Shown piece by piece: positions 1 to 5,574 of a DNA stretch of 5,574 nt. Location of the stretch: positions 1-5,574 of the forward strand of contig DMZT01000221.1 in NCBI GenBank assembly GCA_003484865.1, in the 5' to 3' direction. Below the pieces are notes generated by a model. That model did not search any database and had not been told where the DNA came from. It saw only the letters and a program-made list of their open reading frames with translations. This DNA comes from Stenotrophomonas sp. GTDB taxonomy: Bacteria > Pseudomonadota > Gammaproteobacteria > Xanthomonadales > Xanthomonadaceae. Position numbers and translations under genes: made by a program. How positions within the stretch are numbered: the first letter of the stretch is position 1; the number at the start of each line of letters is the position of its first letter.

Positions 1-9
1 CTTGGCGTA

Positions 10-1842
10 TCACCGTGCAGGGGCTGCCACCCGCCGCCGCTCCAGCCACCACAGCAGCCCGGCCGACAGCACGAAGGCGAGCAGCCACGGCCACCGTGCG
101 CCCGGCGTCTCGACCACGCCAGCCGATGCTGCTGCGGCGCCGGTGGTCAGGCGCTGGGCCGTCGCGTCGCGCAGCTGCTGCCGATACAGCGGTCGCGCGC
201 TGGCCGGATCGAAAACGTAGAACGCGTGGCGGTCTTCGCCCTGCTGCAGCTGATGCCAGCCCGGCTGGTTCGGCCAGTAGCCGGCGCAGTGTTCGGCACC
301 ACTGGCCGGGTCAACCCGAAGCGGGATCAGTGTGCCATCCGGCGCGCGCACCTGTGCCGACTCCCGGAGCTGGCACAGTGCCACGCGCTCGCCGGCCCAA
401 GGGGTGGTGGTCTCTACGCGTGGCGCATCCGCGGCGGGAAGCGGGCGCGCCACGCTGGCCAGCACGCCGCTCCACAGCTCGGCGTGGCGATCGCCGCGGC
501 CGGCCAGCACAAGCCGATAGGTGTCGGTGATGGGCAGCAGTGCAATGCGGCCACGTCCGAGGGCGCGATGCCCACCGACTGCCATGCCCTTGTCATCGTG
601 CAGCAGGGGTGTCACATCGCTGATCTTCAGGCCCAGCTGCTCCAACACCGGTAGCGCGGCCTGGTGCGAGGCGGTGTCGGCCTCATCGATGTAGGCGGTG
701 GTGTCCGATGCGGGTCGTTGTGGGCCACGACGTGCCTGCAGCAACGCCGCGTCGGCATCGGCCGTCAGTGACAGGGGCGCGGCCTGGTTGCCGCCGGTGA
801 CGGACAGACCCCAGCTGCGCAGCGTCTGGCGGGCGCCATCGCCGAGCGGGCCACTGGTGCGGACGAGCACGCCCAGCCCGCCGCGGATCGCCTGCTGCAG
901 CGCGCTGCGTTGCGCGCCCGACAGCCCGCCCAAGCTGCGCTCATCCAGTACCACGACATCGGTCTCAGCCAAGGTGGCAGCGGTAAGCGCGATCGGTGCA
1001 TCGCCGAGTGATACCCCACCGCCGGCGTTGGCCTGCGCCTGCACCCGCAGCCCGGCATCGGTGGCCCAGCGGCGCAGGTATTTGAGCTCCGGGCCGGGCG
1101 CACCGGCCAGCAGCAACAGGCGGGGCGTCGCCGCGGCCGCGGTGTCCACGGGAACGGCAAGCGTATCGACCACATGCTGTTCGGCGTCGAGCAGCCGCAG
1201 GCCGAACACGCTCTGTCCGGCGACGCGGGCCACACCGCTGAGTTGCATCTTCCCTTCGGCATCTGGCGTAGACCTGTCGATGACCACACCGGCAGGGTCC
1301 ACCAGCTCGGCGCGTGCCTTCGACACGCCCTGCGCGCGCGCGCTGACGGTGAACACCGCACCGGGCGCAGTGACCGGCGGCGGCTGCAGTGCGATCCAGC
1401 CCTGTGGTGCGCTGGGCAATTCGATGCGCACGCCACGGGGCAGCGCGGCATCGCGATCGCGGGCCGACAGGCCATCGCCGATCAGCCGAAGGGAGGTGGG
1501 ACCCGGATGCTGGCGCAACACGGTGGCCAGGTCGGGTGCTGCGAGGGCGTCTGCCACCTTCGTCGCTTCCGGCAGCGCGACCACGGTCTCGCCCGGCGCC
1601 GCCGACCAGCGCACCTGATCGGCCGCGCCCGTCAGCACGGTCAGCTGGCCACCGGCCACGCGCTGCAGCGGTGGCACCAGGGTCAGGTAGAGCAGCACGG
1701 TCACCACGGCCTGCAACACCAGCAGGGTGGCGAACACGCCGTTTGCCCGCGCCGGTCCACGCCACTGCTGCCAGCACAGACGCGCGCTGCTCAGCAGCAG
1801 CACGGCGAGCAGCGCGAACAGGATCCAGCGCGGGTCGCTCAC
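10..1842 (-). CDS. Large inner-membrane protein with periplasmic Ig-like and class I amidotransferase-like regions (Bat-operon type)
   Basis: A 610-residue protein read from a GTG at 1840-1842. TM1 is at about 6-22 and TM2 at about 36-57, joined by a basic loop (RLCWQQWRGPARAN). TM3 is at about 584-600 and is followed by ERRR, so residues about 58-583 are predicted to be periplasmic. The body reads as an alpha/beta segment (67-142), an Ig or carboxypeptidase-regulatory-like beta domain (about 150-232), and a Rossmann-like amidotransferase-type region starting with RLLLLAGAPGPELKYLRRWA (241-260). That region continues with TDVVVLDERSLGGLS and IRGGLGVLVRTSG (319-331) and closes with LGRGRIALLPITDTYRL (428-444). 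A last beta segment (about 474-545) contains PGWHQL. No Cys or other obvious catalytic residue sits at the expected nucleophile turn, so it is probably a non-enzymatic scaffold. A longer frame from an ATG at 1936-1938 exists, but the GTG is preferred: it forms a GTGA overlap, has GGAGG seven bases upstream, and puts TM1 at the N-terminus. Similar proteins end MoxR/DUF58/BatA operons in related bacteria. Specific function unknown. Confidence 0.8.
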   Translation of the reverse strand: MSDPRWILFALLAVLLLSSARLCWQQWRGPARANGVFATLLVLQAVVTVLLYLTLVPPLQRVAGGQLTVLTGAADQVRWSAAPGETVVALPEATKVADALAAPDLATVLRQHPGPTSLRLIGDGLSARDRDAALPRGVRIELPSAPQGWIALQPPPVTAPGAVFTVSARAQGVSKARAELVDPAGVVIDRSTPDAEGKMQLSGVARVAGQSVFGLRLLDAEQHVVDTLAVPVDTAAAATPRLLLLAGAPGPELKYLRRWATDAGLRVQAQANAGGGVSLGDAPIALTAATLAETDVVVLDERSLGGLSGAQRSALQQAIRGGLGVLVRTSGPLGDGARQTLRSWGLSVTGGNQAAPLSLTADADAALLQARRGPQRPASDTTAYIDEADTASHQAALPVLEQLGLKISDVTPLLHDDKGMAVGGHRALGRGRIALLPITDTYRLVLAGRGDRHAELWSGVLASVARPLPAADAPRVETTTPWAGERVALCQLRESAQVRAPDGTLIPLRVDPASGAEHCAGYWPNQPGWHQLQQGEDRHAFYVFDPASARPLYRQQLRDATAQRLTTGAAAASAGVVETPGARWPWLLAFVLSAGLLWWLERRRVAAPAR

Positions 1843-4004
1843 GGTGTCGCCTCCAGTGCATCCAGGTAGCGCTGACCCATGGCATCGGGTGCGCTGCGCC
1901 GGGCTACCTGCGGCAGCGGGCGCAGCAGGGCACGCCACAGCTGCGCGCGCAGGGCCTGATGGCAGTCGGCGCAGCCGGGGGTGATGCGCAGTGTTTCGAT
2001 GGCGGCGGCCAGGCTCAGCGGGTCCGGCAGGCGTGCTTCATTGCGTCGGAGCCACTGGGTCAGCGCGTCCAGATCGGGGGCGCTGGCCGGATCGGCCAGC
2101 TGCTGCCAGACCTGCACGATGGCCTGGTCGGGTGCCTCCAGCGCACGCAGTGGCAAGGTGCGGCTGGCCAGGTCGGCGCGATCGCCGCTCATGCGTCGGC
2201 TCTCGTCGATCGGCGGCAGTTCCGGGCCGACCCGCGCCAGGTAGATGCGCTCGGCCTGCTGCACTTCCTTGATGAAGCCCAGCGCCTTGTAAGCGTAGGG
2301 CAGGGCACGCTCGGGCTGGCCCTGGCGCAGTTCGCCTTCCGAGGACCACATCTGGTCCAGTGCTGCCTTCAGCGTGGCGCGCGTCTTGGGATCGAGCAGG
2401 GTCGCGGCCTCGGCGTGATCGTGGGTATGACCGTACTCGGAGAGCACATCGGTGGCGCTGCCGAACACCGGGGCGCTGCCGTCGGTCGGCGCGCCGTGGT
2501 CGTGATCATCATGGCCGGCCTGCGCCTGGGCATGCTCACCATCGTGATCATGATCGTCATCGTGCGCGGCCGCCGGTGTGTCACTGGTCGGCAGGGCATC
2601 GCTGGTCGGCGGCGGCTTGGCCCCGCCTTCGCTTTCCTCGCCGAGGAACTGGCCATAGCGCAGGCGCAGGATGCGCTGGTCCACGCCGATCGCATCGGAA
2701 CGCTTCACGAATTCCTCTGCCGGCAGCTGGCGACGCTGTTTGATCAGGGCTTCGGCGTCGATGATGATCTGGCGCTGGCTGCGGAAATACGCTGGCAACG
2801 TCTTCTTGACCATGCCCTCCATGTCGGTGCCCTGGATCTCCGCGGCGCTGGGCAGGCGCAGGATCACGCTGCTGCTCTGGGCGCTCTGCGCAGTGGGTGT
2901 GTGGGTGTCACGCACGGTCAGCTGCGCGATCACGTCGTTGCCTTCGGTGGCGCCCAGCGCGGCCAGGTCCAGCGTGCGCGCGAAACGCCGCTGCGTCGCC
3001 GGCCCGGTGCCGGTCAGGCTGAACGTCTGCTCGCGGAAGGTGATGTTCTCGCCGCTGCCCTGGGCCAACGTGACCTTCAACTGCGCGGTGGCGACCACAC
3101 CATAGTCGTCGGTAGCCTCGAACTGCAGCGGCCACTGACGTTGGCCGGGCGTACCCAGCACGAGACTGCGGTCGGGCGCGATCACGCGCACCACAGGCGG
3201 GCGATCGGGCACCACATCGAGCCGGTACAGGCGGGTGTCGCGCAGGGCAGGCTCGGTGACCACGCGATACAGCGCCGGACGCGTGGCGGTCCACTGCGCG
3301 GTCCATTGTTCGCCGTCACGTGCCAGCGCGATGCGCTGGCCATCGTGGAACTGCAGGGTCGCGGTCTGCGGCTGCGCGGAGAAACGCAGTGACCAGTGCA
3401 GGCGGCTGTCCTGCGGCACCTTGCCGTCCAGCGCGCTCTGCACACGCGCGGCCTGCCCGGTGTAGGCCGGGGCGGTGATCTCCAGCCGCGCGGAACGCAG
3501 CCGTGGTGGTTGCGCAGGTGTGGCCGGCGGTGCCGCCGTGCCCGGGAACAGGGGCGCCGCGTTCTGGCCGCGTGGCCAGCCCAGCGCAAGCGCGATCATC
3601 ACCACCGACGTGATCACCGAGGCCAGCACCCACCGGCCCGGCCAGCGCGGCCGCAGTTCGGGCATGCGCGACTGCAGGGCGGCGGCGACATGTGCGCGCT
3701 GCCGCTGCTGCAACGGGTTCAATGCCGCCGGTATGGCAAACAGCAGGTCGGCACTGTCCTGCACGAGCGGGTGGTCGTCCAACCGGCGGACCAGCCATTG
3801 GCGATCCAGACGACGTGCGCGCCAGGTTGCCACGCCGACGCTGATCAGCAACGTCAACAGCAGGACCACCGTCGCCGCGTTGAAGCCGGCCAGCCGCCAC
3901 GCCACCGCGCTGATCGCCAACGCGACCGGCACCGCGAGCAGGGTGATGATCCACCATTGGCGCCGACGCGCGCGCTGCCAGGCGTGCTGGATGGCAGCGT
4001 TCAT
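1839..4004 (-). CDS. DUF4175-type membrane protein with His/Asp-rich segment and CXXCH motif
   Basis: A 721-residue protein. Three transmembrane segments are visible near the N-terminus: about 17-37, 41-60 and 125-142. Basic stretches before TM1 (RARRR) and between TM2 and TM3 (WRARRLDRQWLVRR) place those parts in the cytoplasm, so about 580 C-terminal residues should be periplasmic. After an Ala/Pro linker (about 143-168) come two beta-rich, Ig-like parts. The first contains RLEITAPAYTGQ (173-184); the second contains DRPPVVRVIAP and the family-typical FEATDDYGV (295-303). The C-terminal half is mainly helical (about 392-450 and 537-720), with IKEVQQAERIYLARVG (578-593) and PPIDESRRMSGD close to wording I associate with DUF4175 proteins. 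Two oddities stand out: an H/D-rich, low-complexity loop (481-504, echo 525-530) and CADCH at 678-682. The ATG at 4002-4004 overlaps the upstream stop (ATGA) and has GGAG seven bases before it. The molecular role is unknown; an envelope component of the MoxR/DUF58/Bat system is inferred. The DUF4175 assignment is from memory of motifs, not a profile search. Confidence 0.8.
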   Translation of the reverse strand: MNAAIQHAWQRARRRQWWIITLLAVPVALAISAVAWRLAGFNAATVVLLLTLLISVGVATWRARRLDRQWLVRRLDDHPLVQDSADLLFAIPAALNPLQQRQRAHVAAALQSRMPELRPRWPGRWVLASVITSVVMIALALGWPRGQNAAPLFPGTAAPPATPAQPPRLRSARLEITAPAYTGQAARVQSALDGKVPQDSRLHWSLRFSAQPQTATLQFHDGQRIALARDGEQWTAQWTATRPALYRVVTEPALRDTRLYRLDVVPDRPPVVRVIAPDRSLVLGTPGQRQWPLQFEATDDYGVVATAQLKVTLAQGSGENITFREQTFSLTGTGPATQRRFARTLDLAALGATEGNDVIAQLTVRDTHTPTAQSAQSSSVILRLPSAAEIQGTDMEGMVKKTLPAYFRSQRQIIIDAEALIKQRRQLPAEEFVKRSDAIGVDQRILRLRYGQFLGEESEGGAKPPPTSDALPTSDTPAAAHDDDHDHDGEHAQAQAGHDDHDHGAPTDGSAPVFGSATDVLSEYGHTHDHAEAATLLDPKTRATLKAALDQMWSSEGELRQGQPERALPYAYKALGFIKEVQQAERIYLARVGPELPPIDESRRMSGDRADLASRTLPLRALEAPDQAIVQVWQQLADPASAPDLDALTQWLRRNEARLPDPLSLAAAIETLRITPGCADCHQALRAQLWRALLRPLPQVARRSAPDAMGQRYLDALEATP
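1850..1855 (-). promoter_or_regulatory. Ribosome binding site of the 610-residue membrane protein gene
   Basis: TGGAGG on the minus strand, seven bases before the GTG at 1840-1842, inside the 3' end of the DUF4175-type gene. It supports the GTG as the true start over the in-frame ATG at 1936-1938. Confidence 0.75.
1959..1973 (-). other. CXXCH motif (CADCH) in the DUF4175-type protein
   Basis: Codes for residues 678-682, Cys-Ala-Asp-Cys-His, between two predicted helices about 40 residues from the C-terminus. CXXCH is the covalent heme attachment signature of c-type cytochromes, which are matured in the periplasm, the side predicted for this region. The two cysteines are the only ones in the protein. 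Short CXXCH matches also arise by chance or as disulfide or metal sites, so heme attachment is only a possibility. Confidence 0.5.
2493..2564 (-). other. His/Asp-rich low-complexity segment in the DUF4175-type protein
   Basis: Codes for residues 481-504, which contain HDDDHDHDGEH and then GHDDHDHG, separated by a short Ala/Gln spacer (AQAQA). A second short cluster, GHTHDH (525-530; about 2415-2432), follows some twenty residues later. Such clusters are known as metal-binding loops in zinc and nickel transporters and metallochaperones. Here the stretch interrupts a helical region on the predicted periplasmic side. At DNA level it is a run of alternating CAC/CAT and GAC/GAT codons. Metal binding is an inference; the composition is seen directly. 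Confidence 0.8.
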
Positions 4005-5119
4005 GCGCCTGCTCCGCGGCGCGGCGAGGTCGCCATCGCCCGTTCCAGCGCGAACAGCAGCACGATCAGCGCGAGCAGCCAGGGGCTCAGCTCACGCGGT
4101 GCGGGAAGCGGTGCGGCAGCGCCACGCAACGGTGCCTGTGTGGCCGCAGGTGCGAGGGTGGGTGCGGCCGGTGCCGCGATGACCGCCAGCAATTGGCGGG
4201 GGAAGCCGGGATCGCGCAACGCCGGCAGCGCCGTCGGTGACAGCGCTGCGCTGAAGCGCAGCAGACGACCGCTGCCTTCCTGCCGTTGTTCCAGCACCAC
4301 TGCACCCTCTGCATCGCGCAGGACGGGCATCCAGCCGGCCCCCGCAGCACCGGGCGCGACCAGCACACTGCCGCCCTGTTGCACCCACGTCTGCCAAGCG
4401 GCAGGCAGCGGCGTAGCAGCGAGCCACACGCCGGTCTGCCCGGCATCGGGGGCGGTATCAGCACCGCGGGCAGGCGACAGCGCCTGGTTGGACCAGGCGC
4501 GCTGCAGCGCGGCCAGCACGCGCTGCTCGCCTTCTGCGATATCGCCACCGACCTGCAGCACAGGCAGTGTCGCCGTACGCGCGCTGGCCGGCGCCATGAG
4601 GATCGGCCGCCAGTTCACGGCACGCGACAGGCGTGGACGCTCGCCATCCAGTCCGGGCATCGGGTCGGGCACGTACACCGTCAGCGGTGCGCCGGCAGGC
4701 AGTGTCTGGTCCAGCTCGCGCAGCAGGCTGGCCAGTGGTTGATGGGACGCCGGGGCGCCGTCGGCCAGCGCAGGGAAGCCAGGCGCCAGCCATCGCCAGT
4801 CGCCTTTGGCGTCCTGGCCACGCAGCGCCGCGCCGTCGAGACCAGGGGCGACGACCGTGACCGCGTGGGTATCGGCGCCGCCACCGTGCAGCACCGGCCG
4901 CGCCAGCAGCAAGGCCAGCGCGGCAAGCAACAGCAGCCGCACCAGCAGCAGCGGCCACGCATCGAAGCGGATTTTCTGACGCGGCCGGATCCGGGCCTGC
5001 AGCCAGCGCAGCGCGGCGAAGTCGAGTGGCGCGTACTGGTGGCGACGTGCCAGGTGGATCAGCAGCGGCACCAGCCAGGCCGCCAGTGCCAGCAGCCCGA
5101 GTGGAAACAGCAGGCTCAC
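4001..5119 (-). CDS. BatA-type membrane protein (N-terminal double-transmembrane domain), no recognisable vWA MIDAS
   Basis: A 372-residue inner-membrane protein. The N-terminus (MSLLFPLGLLALAAWLVPLL, then IHLARRHQYAPLDFAALRWL) is the classic BatA N-terminal domain: TM1 at about residues 3-23, a basic cytoplasmic loop (ARIRPRQKIRFD), and TM2 at about 55-75. A third hydrophobic segment (about 344-358) lies near the C-terminus, so residues about 77-343 should be periplasmic. In full BatA/BatB proteins a vWA domain with a DxSxS metal site follows TM2. Here that place reads VTVVAPGLDGAAL and has no DxSxS. A later strand-helix-strand (WQTWVQQGGSVLVAPG, about 242-257) resembles the glycine-rich turn of amidotransferase-like domains in large Bat-associated proteins. 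The GTG start at 5117-5119 is chosen because it sits in a GTGA overlap with the DUF58 stop, has GGAGG six bases upstream, and gives the family-typical N-terminus; the next Met is residue 154. It probably acts as a membrane partner in a MoxR/DUF58 complex. The function is inferred from context only. Confidence 0.85.
   Translation of the reverse strand: MSLLFPLGLLALAAWLVPLLIHLARRHQYAPLDFAALRWLQARIRPRQKIRFDAWPLLLVRLLLLAALALLLARPVLHGGGADTHAVTVVAPGLDGAALRGQDAKGDWRWLAPGFPALADGAPASHQPLASLLRELDQTLPAGAPLTVYVPDPMPGLDGERPRLSRAVNWRPILMAPASARTATLPVLQVGGDIAEGEQRVLAALQRAWSNQALSPARGADTAPDAGQTGVWLAATPLPAAWQTWVQQGGSVLVAPGAAGAGWMPVLRDAEGAVVLEQRQEGSGRLLRFSAALSPTALPALRDPGFPRQLLAVIAAPAAPTLAPAATQAPLRGAAAPLPAPRELSPWLLALIVLLFALERAMATSPRRGAGA
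4012..4015 (-). promoter_or_regulatory. Ribosome binding site of the DUF4175-type gene
   Basis: GGAG on the minus strand, seven bases before the ATG at 4002-4004, inside the last codons of the BatA-type gene. It is a weaker match than the sites before the two neighbouring GTG starts, but the start here is ATG and is also coupled through an ATGA overlap. Confidence 0.65.
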
Positions 5120-5574
5120 GCGCCGCCTCCGGCACCCAGCAGCGCACGCAGCGGCTGGTCCAGCGGCTGGTCGAGATAGCCGGTCGCATGCACGATGCCG
5201 CTGCTCTGCAGTCGCGCCTGCAACGCGCGCTGGGCGGTATCGAAACGGGCCAGGTATTCGGCACGGATCGCACGGCCGTCGCCCAGCAGCTCGTCGCCGG
5301 TTTCCGGATCGCGGAAACGGTGGCCGTCGGTGAACGGGAAATCGCGCTCTTCGGCCGTCAATAGCTGCAGGTGCAGCACCTCGCGGCGGGCGGCGGCCAG
5401 CCGTTCCAGCAGCACGATGCCGCCCTCGTCAAAACCGTCGCCCAGTGCGACCAGCAGGTCGCCGGCCTGCACCCGCTCCCAGACCGGGGCCAGCGAAGTG
5501 GCCGGCGGCCACGCGCCACTGGCCTGCAGCTGGCGCAGCAGCAGGTGCACGCGGTCGCGCTGGCGCGGGCCGTG
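5116..5574 (-). CDS. DUF58 domain-containing protein, C-terminal part (5' end beyond the window)
   Basis: The frame stays open to the window edge and ends in TGA at 5116-5118, giving the last 152 residues of a longer protein. DUF58 proteins usually have roughly 300-450 residues, so well over half is missing. What is visible fits the second half of a DUF58/vWA-like domain. A hydrophobic strand ending in an acidic turn (AGDLLVALGDGFDE) matches the strand that normally reads like 'GLVVLISDFFDE'. It is followed by a helix (LLERLAAARRE), a strand (VLHLQLLTAEE), the family-typical FRDPETGDELL segment, and a helix starting at IRAEYLARF. The tail LDQPLDQPLRALLG resembles the usual 'S.EPLD.ALRAYL' ending. 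The valine GTG at 5548-5550 lies inside the domain and is not the start. Family knowledge: DUF58 genes commonly follow a moxR AAA+ ATPase and precede bat-type genes, which agrees with the downstream neighbours here. The biochemical role of the family is not settled; a cytoplasmic partner of the MoxR ATPase is inferred. The gene overlaps the next by four bases. Confidence 0.85.
   Translation of the reverse strand, partial: HGPRQRDRVHLLLRQLQASGAWPPATSLAPVWERVQAGDLLVALGDGFDEGGIVLLERLAAARREVLHLQLLTAEERDFPFTDGHRFRDPETGDELLGDGRAIRAEYLARFDTAQRALQARLQSSGIVHATGYLDQPLDQPLRALLGAGGGA
5126..5130 (-). promoter_or_regulatory. Ribosome binding site of the BatA-type gene
   Basis: GGAGG on the minus strand, six bases before the GTG at 5117-5119. 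It lies inside the 3' end of the DUF58 gene. Together with the GTGA stop/start overlap it decides the start and suggests translational coupling. Confidence 0.75.

Noticed and set aside
1..9. Possible terminator or next gene after the last stop codon
   Set aside because: Only nine bases are available, too few to support any feature.
1843..1938. N-terminal extension of the last gene to an in-frame ATG at 1936-1938
   Set aside because: It would add 32 residues without hydrophobic or family-like character and overlap the upstream gene by 100 bases. The GTG at 1840-1842 has a good Shine-Dalgarno sequence and the same four-base overlap as the other junctions.
2541..2564. Repeat-like, partly palindromic DNA (GATCATGATC) that could suggest an operator or repeat array
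   Set aside because: The pattern is fully explained by alternating His and Asp codons of the H/D-rich segment inside a coding region.
1389..3392. Long plus-strand open frame (667 codons), antisense to the DUF4175-type gene and the start of the last gene
   Set aside because: Its translation is rich in Arg, Ala and Gly with no domain pattern, and it lies fully opposite genes with recognisable membrane segments and motifs. Long antisense frames are common in GC-rich DNA.
3396..4742. Plus-strand open frame of 448 codons opposite the DUF4175-type and BatA-type genes
   Set aside because: Low-complexity Arg/Ala/Ser composition, no recognisable domain, and it spans a junction of two well-supported minus-strand genes. 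Treated as a shadow frame.
5548..5550. GTG as start of a 144-residue protein
   Set aside because: The frame stays open upstream to the window edge, and the downstream sequence is the C-terminal half of a DUF58 domain, so this is an internal valine codon.

Overview
The window is a GC-rich bacterial chromosome segment with essentially no intergenic DNA. One run of four genes, all on the minus strand, fills it. In transcription order (high to low coordinates) they are: the C-terminal part of a DUF58 protein (5116-5574, cut by the window edge); a short BatA-type membrane protein with the N-terminal double-transmembrane domain (4001-5119); a DUF4175-type membrane protein with a large periplasmic part (1839-4004); and a 610-residue membrane protein with a predicted periplasmic Ig-like and amidotransferase-like body (10-1842). 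From the codon use, the gene order and the feel of the proteins I would guess a gammaproteobacterium of the Xanthomonadaceae (Stenotrophomonas or Xanthomonas type). This is recognition from memory, not a search.

Each gene overlaps the next by exactly four bases (GTGA, ATGA, GTGA), and each internal start has a purine-rich Shine-Dalgarno sequence 6-7 bases upstream, inside the preceding gene. The cassette is therefore almost certainly one transcript with translational coupling. The promoter, and the MoxR-family AAA+ ATPase that usually precedes DUF58 in such operons, would lie beyond base 5574. Only nine bases remain after the last stop codon, so no terminator or next gene can be judged.

The likely common theme is an envelope-associated MoxR/DUF58/Bat system. 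A cytoplasmic AAA+ ATPase and a DUF58 protein with a von Willebrand A-like fold would work with three inner-membrane proteins that expose large domains to the periplasm. The substrate of such systems is mostly unknown; chaperone-like or complex-assembly roles are proposed for MoxR systems.

The most unusual signals are in the DUF4175 protein: a histidine/aspartate-rich, metal-binding-like stretch (residues 481-504, with an echo at 525-530) and a CXXCH motif (residues 678-682). All are on the predicted periplasmic side. They raise the possibility of metal or heme/redox sensing, but neither is proven. The rest looks like an ordinary chromosomal operon. I saw no mobile element, CRISPR array, tRNA, rRNA or other RNA gene.
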